Below are positions 49,805-61,375 of a stretch of DNA of 64,000 nt, in pieces. The notes under the pieces were generated by a model, which saw only the letters and a list, made by a program, of their open reading frames with translations, was not told the DNA's origin and searched no databases. Where the stretch lies: contig MU006105.1 of the NCBI GenBank assembly GCA_010093705.1, positions 225,960-289,959 on the forward strand, given 5' to 3'. Each line of letters begins with the position of its first letter. Within the stretch, counting starts at the first letter, position 1. A program made the translations under genes and the position numbers. This DNA comes from Patellaria atrata CBS 101060. Taxonomy: Eukaryota > Ascomycota > Dothideomycetes > Patellariales > Patellariaceae.

Positions 49805-52800
49805 AAGGTGTACGTTATATGACTTTTGACCAGCCCTAGGAAGCTTCTCTTGGATGGGACCAAGAAACGATCTCTTTCGCGAGCGCCGCGGTCGCGGTTC
49901 CTCCACTACCTTAGAAACTAGCTGAAGCTTCTTGACGATCCGCGCGATGATGGCACAGCCCTCTGAGCAAGGTAAAATAATATGGAATGAAGCTTCTCTT
50001 TCAAGAGATGCTGTGTGTGAGCTTATTGTTTTCCTAAAGGTATTTTCGAGTATTCGATATTATCCTTGTTTAGGAATAGCTTTCCTTTCCTTTCCTAACA
50101 AGTAACTGGGCCCAAGCTCTTTTTCTCCAATGAAGTCGCGATGGCTCCTATTTGCGAAGTGCTGATTGGGGGTGCCTTTGCTACTAGGCCAGGTGCCGCC
50201 TACTGTGATGCTCGGGGGTTGGTTCACTGAGAGGTGGGCTTCCCTCGACAAGCGATCGACGGCAAACGGGAAAAAACGTCGATACCTTACTCGCTTGCCC
50301 TTGAGGACGATGAGGCGGGCGTAATGGGCTTCCGCTGGACCTTGCAAGCCTTGCTCTGGCGTGGTGGAAATCTCGAGCCACTGAGAGCTTTAGCCGGATT
50401 AGAAGTTGGATTCTCACCTGGCTGCGGCAACTAATGGTAGTGGCGGATGGCCCGTTCGGAGGGGACCTTGTACCTTGTAAAATGGACAACCTAACCCACG
50501 TAAGGTACAGGCCAACCTTTTGCCCTAAGCTTGAACAGTCAAAGTAACAGCCTAACAAGCCTTAACCTAGGTAAAGTAAGGTACTGTCAGATTGATTAGT
50601 CACAAGCTGCTCTTCCAGAAATATTGCGCGCGATCTTTAAGACTGTAATCTTTCAGGATGGAACTGCTTCCACCTCAGTTGTTCCTTTCGTCGCTTCGAT
50701 ATGTAAGACGGTCGTTGATGAGTCGTATTTCGTTTGACTCGAAAAACTTCTGCAACACCTAGCGCGAAAAGACCTTGAACTTCAATATATGCGCTGAAAA
50801 ATGTTGATATGTCTGAACTTTTCGCTCGCTTAATTATTAGGTTGGGTTCGATTTTTGAATTTGTTGATTAAGGTACCTTCCATACAAAATGCGCGGATGG
50901 GACGCGATTTCCCTTAGGGACCGAGAAGAAATTGTGGGCTCGAATTTCAAGTCCTATTTCCCACGTGTCAGCTATCATATTTCCGCAAAAGCAACGAACG
51001 AGTTTGTACCTATGAAAGATCTGTTCAGAATTCGTGGCGCTCAACTTCTCTTCTTGTTGACTGTGGCTTCGCGCCTTTACTGTTATTCGTCGTTCCCGAT
51101 TCCTTGCGATCTGCACAGGCGTCTCGGTAGGCGGAGAGACCGAGCCGAGAGTGGTTTTCGATATTGCTTCGGGAACGGCAAGCTTTCAGGCCCCAAGTAG
51201 AAGTCCAGTTTAATACCCTAGGAGTTGTGACAGGAAGCAAGAAGAGGGTGATAGAGTAAAGCAAGAAATATATGCACCGATTTCATAGAAATCCGAACGG
51301 ACATGAGCATCAAAGGTCGTGGATTACCGTAGTACAGGCGTAAAACGGCTAGGAGATTGTCCCGTGAATTCAAAAAGATCCAAATCTTGCTAACCAAGGA
51401 TGAAGGAGGGATGGAGCAGTAGATAGGGGGGAGAACTATTAGATGTCAAAGCTCATGGCATACTGTGAGAATTCGAAGTGCTCGAAAGGTCCCAACGGGT
51501 AGCTAAGTAAGCCAGCGGTGGTGAATGCGAAGCAAGAAGTACAGAATAGGTGAATAGCGCGAACATCAGTTGCAGGGGAACTTTTGTGACATTCATACTC
51601 GGCGTTTTGCCCCAGAACGGAGACATCAACCTAGGCAACTTAAGATTGATTAAGATTCAGCCTCAGAGGGCTTGTTCGTATTGAATCAGGTAGGCTCAGA
51701 CCATTTCCCATGCTTTAGCACTACGGTAGCATTTGATTTGGCAAGCTGCAGGACATGACTGTCCCAATGCGCTCTATCTATTCTCCGAAGACGCCAGGGA
51801 GATGATTTGCGCCGGGATTTTTGGAATTGTATCTCGTCCACGCATCCAATTCCTTTTGCTCCCCCGGGGAAAATGAAAATGTTAGAGCCTACACCCGTCG
51901 CCACTTCTGGAAAAGTTCCTATGCAGACGCAGGAAGCTCTAGTACAGTCGCCGAACTTCATTTGCGGGGGCTAACAAGAACCAACGCTTGGGGAAAGCTC
52001 TATCGATGTGTTTCAAGTTCGAGAGAAGACTAAGAATAGAGAAGATCACTTGCCTCGAGAATCTACATTACTACTGGGGAACTGGGGGGCCAAGCGCCCT
52101 AATTTGCTCTCGTTTCTGCTGCCGTTCTCGGGCCGTCGCCCCTACCGCGTGTGCAGATCGTGTTGTGATCCCATCACCGACCCATATCGTCCTAACCGGA
52201 TCAAGGGCCATGATCAAGATGCTCGATGTTGATTTCATCGCTCTTGACCGTTACCTATCAGATCGAACAACCCACAAAAAGTACGCCCAGACGCAAGCAG
52301 ACGCCACCGCTTTTTCCAGCCGTACAGTGGATCTAATGTAACTCTTTTGCAACATGAATCCATTTGAGATTGCCTTTGCCTTTGTTGAGAAGTTGAATCT
52401 TGGGAAGTATAGCAGCTTGTCTACGGGGCCAAACAACGCCCACACGGGGCGATCCATAGTGCTAGCCTACCGCTGCAATCTTGCTGCGAACAAAGGAAAA
52501 AGCCGTTGACGAAGATCGCCGAACTGGTGCACGTCTGGGGCTCTTAGTGGACGAGAATAATGACGAGTGAAAGGACGACTCTGGGCGATTTCGAAGGGCG
52601 GGTGATCGACTTGGGGCGATAGGGCGGTGCTCGCTGATGTGTGTGTGCCTGTGTGTCTGTGTGTGTGTGCGGTATCTCCACGTATAGTTACCCCTTGCCG
52701 ATGGGCAGGTAGAGGAAAGTCCAGTGATGGGGAGGAGATGGAGGGTAGTCGATGTGCAGAGGACAAGGGGACAGGGGGAACCAGTGGATGGTAACATGCA

Positions 52801-55800
52801 GAAAATGTGGCTTGCGGCCAAGATGTTGAAGGGACATTTTGACAGACTAGGCTAGTCTCTCCTCGCTCCGTAGAGCCCAAAAGTCATCCGCTTTTTTCTT
52901 CTTCCAACTGATATCATCACCGTCGTATTCCTAACAACATCATTGTTTTATTCGGACGTGTCAGTATTTTTTCCTTGTTTCCTTCTTTCACCTAGAACTA
53001 ACTGAGGATATGGCATAGCCCCACGCGACTCCATTTTACTAATAGCATTCTTCGAAAGAAAACTAGGTTTATTCTTAGTTGATCGTGCATTTCTCGCACG
53101 TTTAATGCGCATTTACGCGCGAAAGTTCTCACAATTTTCCCCTCCCTTGCGTCTTCCTCGTCAAAGAAAAGATAGGATACAAAGTTAGCAAAAACATGTT
53201 CTTTGTTCGTAGCGTGTGATAAGTCTTCGGACAAGGCTTCCGAATCCTTACTCGACACACCGTCCTAAGCCAGCGGTCATCTGATGAAAGACCCGCGTCT
53301 TTTCAGGGACAGTTTACAAGTCTGTAGCTTCAGGCTAGCTGCTCCGATAACTATGGAGATGGAGGAAATCTCCCGGAGTCCTGGAACCGGCCAAACTTAA
53401 ACTAAGATATCGCCGCTTTATAGAGATGAAAACAAAGAAAAATCCGTGGACTACCTGATTTTGGCACCGAATTGTTAAGCTATGATGGCGGCAGTGGTGT
53501 CATGTCGATCCAGGTCCTCTGTACTTCATATCCAATGAGCCCGTGGAGTGTGGGATAATTCGGGTCACAGAATGCGGCTTTCCAAGAAGAACAATCCCCT
53601 TGAATTACGCTCCGGCCAAACAAATGTGCTTAGAGGACTCGAAAGATTGATTGTGGTAATGACTGCTGCAGGATGCTCCGAACACTATCGAAATGCTGCG
53701 TCTGTCTCAGCGGGGACTTCAAACAATGACCTATCCAAAGTGTGTTGGGGCCGGCTACCAGATAGCCAAGTTCCTACTGTTGCACAAAGGCAACCACGAC
53801 AGCAAGGCAATCATTGGTCCCTATGTCTTGGGGCTGATGAACTCGAAGAGTTTCCCATTACCAGCTAATCCTGTGAATTTTCTGCCTAGTTACTATCTTG
53901 ATGCCCCTTGAAAATTATTGCATTCCTACAACTTCTGGATACGATAGTTCCGACACATCCGCTCAGACAAACAATGAGCTCACCGATTATGTTTGAAGAT
54001 GAATGCATAACCTGCAAAGGCCCTCGTTGATTCTGCATTAAGGCAGTCCGCATTTGTTGAGACTTCATTCACCCAACCCCTTGATCAATCCGATACGTCC
54101 TTCAAACAAAGGCTCCATATACCATACAACTATCCGCATGAAGATCCCCGAAACTACGATATGAATGTTTAAACATAAGGGTTTACGTCTTGTTCATTTC
54201 AGTCGTCGAAACTATTGGTGTTGGGCAATTAGGGGCGACCTACACCAGTTTTGCCAAGGCTCTATTCATTTGCGTGACGATTACAACATCGTCACTTACC
54301 AACGAGATCTTTGTGCGATTCGATGCGAAGTCCCTCTACCCGTGAAACACCCTAAATGAAGTCGGATAATTATGAAGCAATATTTCAATCTTTAGCACTG
54401 GTACAGGTTCTTTATGAAATAAAATAGAAGGAACATATTACGCTAAAACTGGCCATTTACTAACTCACTCTTTCAGTGGATTGATGACGAAGTTGTCAGA
54501 TCAGACGTGAGGTGGTTTGACTAAGATTCCGTCTGGTTGATTCAATCTGGTAACAGTTGGACTCGAGGCGCTAGGCACTCTGTGGTACTGTACGTACTGA
54601 GAGTGTCCTCCAGTTTCTCGGATAGAGAAGTTCTAAGATTGATTATTGCCAACACATCTACGAAGAAAGATTCTTTCTCTAAAATCATCTGTTCTTAGAC
54701 GCGGGAATATCAACTCGAATGCGCGGGACCCTCGAGATTCCGGTTATACGTTCGAGATCGTACCATATTACGACTCTAGTAACCATACAGTCCAAGCCAT
54801 ATTAGCACAGCTTCCACCATAGATCCTCCCGGCCATCGGCTGGTCTGCACCACACAGAGTGGAGAACGAGCTCGTTGGTTGACAACTTATCTTCGTAGCA
54901 CCGTGCCCCACTTCAACTGTTGTATGAACTCCTGAACCGTGCAAACGTTGCGAGCCATATTTGCACCCCTTAGCCGCTATTATAGCTCCGCCGATAAGTC
55001 CACTTCACCATGTCAGTTCTGGCAGGATTTGACCGTGCGTCAACTCGTCCATGTCGGCCTTATATCTAAGTTTGGAGAATCCTCCTTTGGCAATGGCCTC
55101 TGAGATTCGTTGAGGGCCAGGACTTCTGCTTCTACCCGCAGAAGATCACCACATCCGCCAGACAAAGAGATGCGTGATGACGGATGATTAGAGCGTTGTT
55201 GTTTGTCAATATTGATTCTTTTCAAGTACGTCCGCGGGGAGGACCATATGACACCCGCAGCAAAAGTGGGATTGAGTCCCCGGGCGAGGCGTCTTGGTCG
55301 TTATTTTCGTATCTCTTACACCGGATCTCGGGAAGTTCTTCTTCCAACAAGTGAGAACTCTCGTCTCGGAACAAGATGACCAGTTTTACGACGATCCGCA
55401 CCGTCGACGGCGCAAGTGCAAGCCTTCCTCCGCGTCTAGACCTAACCGCGTTCTGAATCACACGACCTCCCGGAATGGATTTCACGCTACCAAGATCAGT
55501 AGATTCAAAATAGCACTCGATATCGAGGATCCCCGCGTGTATTGGTTCGCGGGAGTTGATATCGGTGGATGCTTATCTGTCATAGTCCGGCTCGGTGTAT
55601 TCCAATAGTCATTCTTATTTCCTGGTCTTTCACAGTTCAACAAAGAGATCTGGGATTAGCAATGTGTTACGAATATCCTTTTGATCAGAACTTACTAAAC
55701 AACAACATGGAATTCTTGAATGCATGGATTTCGTGGATTAGATGTGTTTTCTCGCTACCACCATGGACTGAGCCCCTGAAAACCCCTAGGTTTAGTGTAT

Positions 55801-57309
55801 GTTTCCTTGATGTGGAAAGAGGCTCTATGTACTACTTCAGCTGTAGATTACGCAGCACCAGATGAGAGTCCATAGGATCTCATCGCAAAGGTCAATACCA
55901 GAACTATGTTTCTCATTGACAGAAGGATGTAGGCTGTACTGCCTCACCCAAAGAATCAGTATTCCAGCATAGTAGAGAAGGATGACACAACAAGCTTTTA
56001 CCATCCTCTATTGAAACGTAGCTGTTATACTCATTCAACCTTTCTATATTCTGAACGCGTATCCTACAGTAAAATTCCTCCTGCCCTTTTGTGATACATA
56101 TTCGAATGACTTCAAACCAACTTCCTATAGCACCTTTACATTCTTGTCGCCGTTCCGTCCCTAAAATCTCCCTCCATAAATACCTTTCCGCATTCCCTAA
56201 TGGAGAAATCCCTAGGCATTTTAATGTTCGAAAGCGCACAGGAACTCTTATCCCATCAACGCTAGTTCCGTAGAGTCATACGCGTCGTTTCGAGGGGTAA
56301 CAGACCATTCTATTAGAGAACCCACACCTTTGATGAAGCACATAACCTAAATACTCATAGCCGGAAATCCGAAAGTCCCAAATAAAGTGGAGAGGAACAG
56401 CCTCCCTCATACAGCGGCTCTCAACCACCAGCCCCTTTCCCCACCATTTGACCAAACGTTACCCGCTTCCACACGAGCATGATTACTATCAGTCAAATGA
56501 TCCGTACGGCAGCATGACGGCGGCATAATCTAGTAATTCATGCTCGGAAGCAATCACGAGGTTAGGCCTAACCGCTACTACATTTCGTACTCTGATTGCG
56601 GGATACGGGCGAGACACTGACGAACCCCTTCCTATTTTAGTACTATCTACCCGGTCATTACTGGAATGGTGCTGTTGGTTGTATGCTAGGGGCTTGCCGA
56701 GGAGATGAGAGCGGAAATACAGGGTGGGATGTGCTTTGGCTTGGTCGATGTTGTTGTTCGGGATGAAGTTTTGTAGACTAAGGACACCTCCCGGGGAGTG
56801 TAAGACTATTATATGGTACCGCTGTTTTCTATCACCGTAGCTTGAATCAAGTATCACAATGATGAGGTACAATCTGGTAATGCTACAGAAGACTAATTTC
56901 TTGAAGATGAATATATATCCCATGTCTTCCCTCCTTGACCCTCCACGATTTGAGCCGGTCCCGCAAAATGGAAGCCGCCTTCACGAGTTCTAGATTTCCT
57001 CCGTAACGACAGAGAGATAGATAGTCATCTAAAGCAGTGCTGGCATGTACTAACTCCTTGGAGCCTGTGCTAACCTTCTTCTCCGAGAGTGACTGTAACG
57101 TAGAATTGGTTTCCTCTTTCTACTGCTTCTCATCCTTTCGCTTCTCTATACATTTATGCCCTTCTTCTTCATCCTGATTCTCCGTAATCTGTTTAGGCCT
57201 TAGTAATCGTCCGGTTTACCCATGCTTCCAGACAACTACTTCGGCGGTTTAGTGATATCTTAGTGATAAATTACGCGACAAACTGTTGAAGTCAGCACGA
57301 GTCGAGTGT
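49805..57309. other. Gene-poor region upstream of the vib-1-like gene
   Basis: The right-of-start side of the vib-1-like gene should hold its promoter and 5' leader. No gene is supported. The GC-rich part at 50060-50560 is open in several frames on both strands at once, with no family resemblance. A plus-strand frame from ATGATG at 49946 (MMAQPSEQGKIIWNEASLSR...) looks protein-like but ends after about 50 codons. A 144-codon minus-strand frame at 56489-56923 begins with a hydrophobic stretch and matches nothing I know. The remainder, 50.6-56.4 kb, has only short frames. Confidence 0.45.
52638..52669. repeat. Imperfect (TG) dinucleotide repeat
   Basis: TG repeats interrupted by CC and C over about 32 bases, within gene-free sequence. 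Confidence 0.85.
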
Positions 57310-59936
57310 TTACGGTTGCATTCGCAAATTCGGGTTCACTTTCTTTCGTTTTGGAACGATCTTGCGCAAGAGTTTTCTGAAACGCTTCCCCTTGCTAATA
57401 TCTTGCTTTGTTGTCTCTGGTATTGATGTTGAAGACCCTTTTATACTTGAGGGCCGGCCACTGTTAGATGAACTGCTGAGACTGACCGGTGGCTCTGGGG
57501 TCGGTGGAGACTCTTCATTTGAGCTGTGTGACGAGATTTCCTCGCTACTGTCAGCTGAGAGCTGAGGAGAAGCTATCCCATGTGATAATAGTACACTCCG
57601 TTCTTCAAGACAACAGTCCGTTACTCCAGCAGTTTCCAGACTTGAGTTCAAGGTTTTCATGAGAACACTCCGGGCAGTTGGTCGGTTCGAAGGGTGCTCA
57701 TCGAGCATGAGTCTTATTAAGCCCGATATTCCCGGGAATGCTCTTGTCACGGAAGAGTCGGGTTTATAGGTACTAGGAGATGATATGTTAAGAAGTTTAG
57801 AAAGCCAGATCTTCGTGGTTTCAATTGAATGAAGGCATGCCATGTCGTACTCTACTATTATGAACTTCTGAAGATTTTCGATTTTATCTCCCATGAGTAC
57901 AGTCAATATCTCCACGAAAACAGCTCCAAGGGGAAAAATATCCGCAGCTGTATCTCGTCTCTCGCATCGAACGACCTCCGGTGCACAGTAGATCCTCGTG
58001 CCAGAGGCAGGTCCCGTAGAATCACTTCGATCATCATTCTTGAAGTCTTGAGAGATCGAGAATCCAGTGATATAGACTCTGGATTTCTCGACCAGTATTT
58101 TACCCGGCTTCAGATCCCCATGTCTAACACTTTGATTGTGCAGATATTGTATGGCATTCGCTCGATCGAAGAACCAGGGCTTTATCTCCTCTCTTATGGC
58201 ATTAGTCTTTTCTGCAAAGAGCATGTATTCCTTTAGGTCGCAATCAGTAACAGGAGAATGTAGTATCGTAACTGTATCTTCTCAGATGTACCGTCCGATG
58301 AGAGATACAATATGATGGTGGCGAAGCTGCCGTAAAACCTTGACTTCGTTTTGGCCGAAATTTTTAGTGGTCTTCCTCGCTACGACTCTACCGTCAGTCT
58401 GTAAAAAAAAGTCACAACGGCGTGCCCACAGGCACCTAGAATGCCCAAGCGTTTATAGGGGATTTCACCTCTCGGTTTATAAGTTTCAGTGAGATGAGAT
58501 CCTTGTTCCATGTTCTCTGTGTCTTGATTCGTAACTTGGGGAGCGCGAGGTCTAGAGATTACCTGTTTGGGCAGTACGAGGGTAGCCAGTTGTTCTAGAT
58601 GGTCTGCGATATGTCCTTCCATTTTGAATGCGCTCTTCTCTTCTCCACACAGTGCACATACTGAGAGCATTACGGTATATGGCTCGTTTCTTAGCCTATG
58701 TTCTTGCAGCTCATGGCTCTACCACTCCCTGCAATTTTGGAAAGTTTTGTAAGATTCAGTGCGACGACCAAATGTACAGATATATGGTTCTAGATCAAGA
58801 AGTACATGGCGGCTACAACGTAGAGGTTAGTAAACGTCAATTTACGGAAGATAAACGACCAAATCTTTATATTATTCTACAAGTAATACCGTGAGTGGTC
58901 GTGTAGATAGCAGTTGCAATTACTGAAAAGCGAGGGCCAACATAACGTTGTTAAATTGGAAACACTTACTCTCAATCTGATCTATTTTCAACCTTTGGTA
59001 AGAGTCGAAAGCAGAACGGATACTCCAAGGAGCGCCGGGAATGATTCAAGGTGATATTTCCAAACCGCTTATTCAGTCTCCTGAACGAGTTAAAGATACC
59101 GCACGATGTGTCGTCGTCGATTGTGAAGTCATGTTTGTCTGCACCCAGCTAAAGGGCATATTCGCGTAGACATTTGGGCTAAAGGGCATGGGCGATTCAT
59201 CGTCCGACTAGTTGTTCTCGTTGGTAGACTCGATATGTCTATCAGTATATCTACTATCTTTTATGAGAAAGTCGTGTTCCATCTTCTGTACAAGTAGTCA
59301 GTTTCGCCTAAACAAATTCGCCACGCTCAATCGCTCGATAAGCTCCTCATTCGCTTTGGGTAGCGCTAAACATACTAAGTCGATTTCAGGCTTTAGGAAG
59401 AAGTTTGTTGTCTTTTCTCTGATATCATGGTCCGAAATTAGGGAAAAGCGAGAAGGTTCGAGCCCATACAGAACATCGATCATTTTATCCAAGGTACGGT
59501 CAAGTACTACCCTCATCCGTGAATCCACTTCTACATAAGACAGCTCAGTGTTGGCCGTCAATCTGATTCAAGCGGAGAAGATAGTATTGGAGATCAACTG
59601 GATATATCCCATGAGATTGCGTAACGTCTCAAGAATAGAGGCTCCCCAGGACGACGGTTTCTCCAGATGTCGGTCCAGGTCTCCATTACAAGCATCATAT
59701 TCGACTCTCCAAAATTCGAAATACTCGTGGTGCAGTTTCATGTCATCCCAACAAATGATTTCATTCGTAGGGTGCGGTACGGACAAGCACCCATGGAAAG
59801 CATGGATGCATTTGTCGTAAAACTCTTTGATGAAAAGACGTTGACGTGATGAGAGCACTACCTTCAATGAGAAGGGGTGAGGCTTTCGGTGAGGAAGTCT
59901 GCGACGGGTGATAGATGAGATATCTGGCTGGCACAT
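57310..59936 (-). pseudogene. Decayed C2H2 zinc-finger/protein-kinase gene
   Basis: Three parts follow each other in transcript order. At 59936-59298 is a helical segment like that of fungal acuF-like C2H2 proteins (FEFWRVEYDACNGDLDRHLE, then ANEELIERLSVANLF). At about 58820-58530 are zinc-finger remains (RHVLLDLEPYICTF, REW.SHELQEHR, VCALCGEEK...HIADHLEQLATLVLP). At 58470-57310 is a kinase domain with a Gly loop, HHHIVSLIG, HGDLKPGKILV, the activation segment GTRIYCAPEV and a Lys/Arg-rich tail. Reading is interrupted by several in-frame stops and a frame change at a T run. The final 305 codons (58224-57310) are intact. The expected DFG is GFS and the catalytic-loop Asn is Lys, so even an intact product should be a pseudokinase. 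Whether the three parts were one gene is inferred. Confidence 0.6.
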
Positions 59937-60076
59937 CCTAACAAAAGTCTGAACTTGACCGTAATAGAAGGGTCATAGAGGTATGTATTCCAGGTGAAGG
60001 CCTTTCTTTGCAAAGTTGAGAGATAGATGAAATTACCTGTAGTTCTAGCGCCAAGCGGCTAGAAACCAGGTACCTC

Positions 60077-60370
60077 CCATCAGTGACGGAACCTAAAGGC
60101 CAAACCATCGTTGCAAAAACCAGAATACGAGCAATTGATTTTTTGATTCAGAGAATATATGTTGATGTTGTATTGCCACTAATTGAGGGATATGTTAGTT
60201 CTGAACATATCCCAAGTGACCGAACACCTGGGGAACAAGCGAGGTGGACATTGACGATTTATGTGTCGATCTTAGTCAGGGGCCTTGATGATGGATGTAT
60301 GAACCGCCTTCACTAGTTTCGTAAACATAATACTGTGGACACTCGTAGCCAGACTAGCATTCTGGAAAAC
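60077..60370 (+). pseudogene. Truncated second copy of the DUF7580-like 3' end
   Basis: The frame around 60083-60316 reads RIYVDVVLPLIEGYV and VSILVRGLDDG. It resembles the 3' part of the larger relic at 62.69-62.98 kb (IFNDVVLALTKGHV, VSILVR). Nucleotide similarity continues past the stop, sharing TAGTTTCGT and GACTAGCATT. Only this end is present; the upstream part is missing, and the neighbouring DNA belongs to the zinc-finger/kinase relic on the other strand. It looks like a partial duplicate. Confidence 0.5.
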
Positions 60371-60530
60371 ATGTAAGTCTAATAACCAGATCTAGTATGT
60401 TTGATCGTCTAAAATTCCCCCTGGGCACTTCCGTGCTTACACCTTTTCTCAAAAGAGTTCAGGATTCGGCTCCGGAGAGGAAATTAGTTAGTACTTAGCC
60501 AACCGAGTTGTATAATACCAGCAACAACCG

Positions 60531-60825
60531 CAGATACGGCCTCAGCTAAGCGTTCTCGTATGGTTCAGATAAGGCCTGAAAAGAGGGATCCGTACAGCAC
60601 CAGATATAACATCACTAGCCGACCCATACGACTCAGATACGGCCTCAAATATGGCCTCAGATAGTTCTACGGCTTAGATACGGTCTGAACTGAGCGCTCC
60701 GTACGGCTCATATACGGTCTCAAAAGAGTGGTCTGTACGGCTCAGACATGGCCTCAGATACGGCCCCCAGATACGGCTCAGATACAGCCTTAACTGAATG
60801 TTTCGTACGTCTTATCTACGGCTAG
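60531..60825. repeat. Degenerate tandem repeat, GATACGGCCTCA core
   Basis: Roughly eight diverged copies of a unit near 34-36 bases alternate CGTACGGCTCAGATACGG-like and CCTCAACTGAGCG-like words. Copies differ mainly by CG versus TG or CA (ACGGCC, ATGGCC, ACAGCC), as expected from C-to-T and G-to-A change. It lies between the two DUF7580-like copies. Confidence 0.8.
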
Positions 60826-61375
60826 ACGCCAGGTCATTGTACCCTTCATTTCCCCTTGACCTTGGTTGTGCAAAAATAGTTATACACGGACGTATTCATA
60901 GGGGAAATGATGCCTTGAAACTTGCTTCATGTATGTGCGAGCTGAAGTGAAGACCCTTGAAGATTGAGAGATCAGCGGGCAAGCCGCAAGGTTGGCGTGT
61001 ACACATATTAATCAGTTCTGGTTGACTTAGCGGAGTACTATTCTCAACCTTTTTACTGTCGTTTTGATCCGTTTTGGTATTTCTTTCAGTTTTCTACCTA
61101 CTTCTTCCATTCTTCTGTATACCTGATGCTTAAGTCATATCATTACTATAAAAGCCAGATATGAATACGACCCTTTAATTACCGAACTAGGTTCAAGCAA
61201 GGCTTAATCTGCGGGTATCCGTTGGGGGTGCTCTTCAGCCGCATCATGGTAATCTTCCTGCTTCCATTATGAATGTTGTTGCCTACATTTTGTGAGTTTG
61301 TTCACTTCACACAAGTGCCCTAAGGGATTATTGTATTGTCATATCATCTTTTAAATCCCTTCAACTTCTGTCATA
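60826..61375. other. Stretch between tandem repeat and DUF7580-like relic
   Basis: About 550 bases without a recognisable gene. It contains the former promoter side of the next relic, with a pyrimidine-rich part near 61050-61120. Confidence 0.4.

Noticed and set aside
50060-50558. A gene in the GC-rich block upstream of the vib-1-like gene
   Set aside because: Three frames on both strands are open together, and none has a family match, good start context or supporting exon.
59298-59936. HeLo-type cell-death domain
   Set aside because: The pattern resembled HeLo at first, but with the downstream zinc-finger words it fits the helical part of fungal acuF-like C2H2 proteins better.
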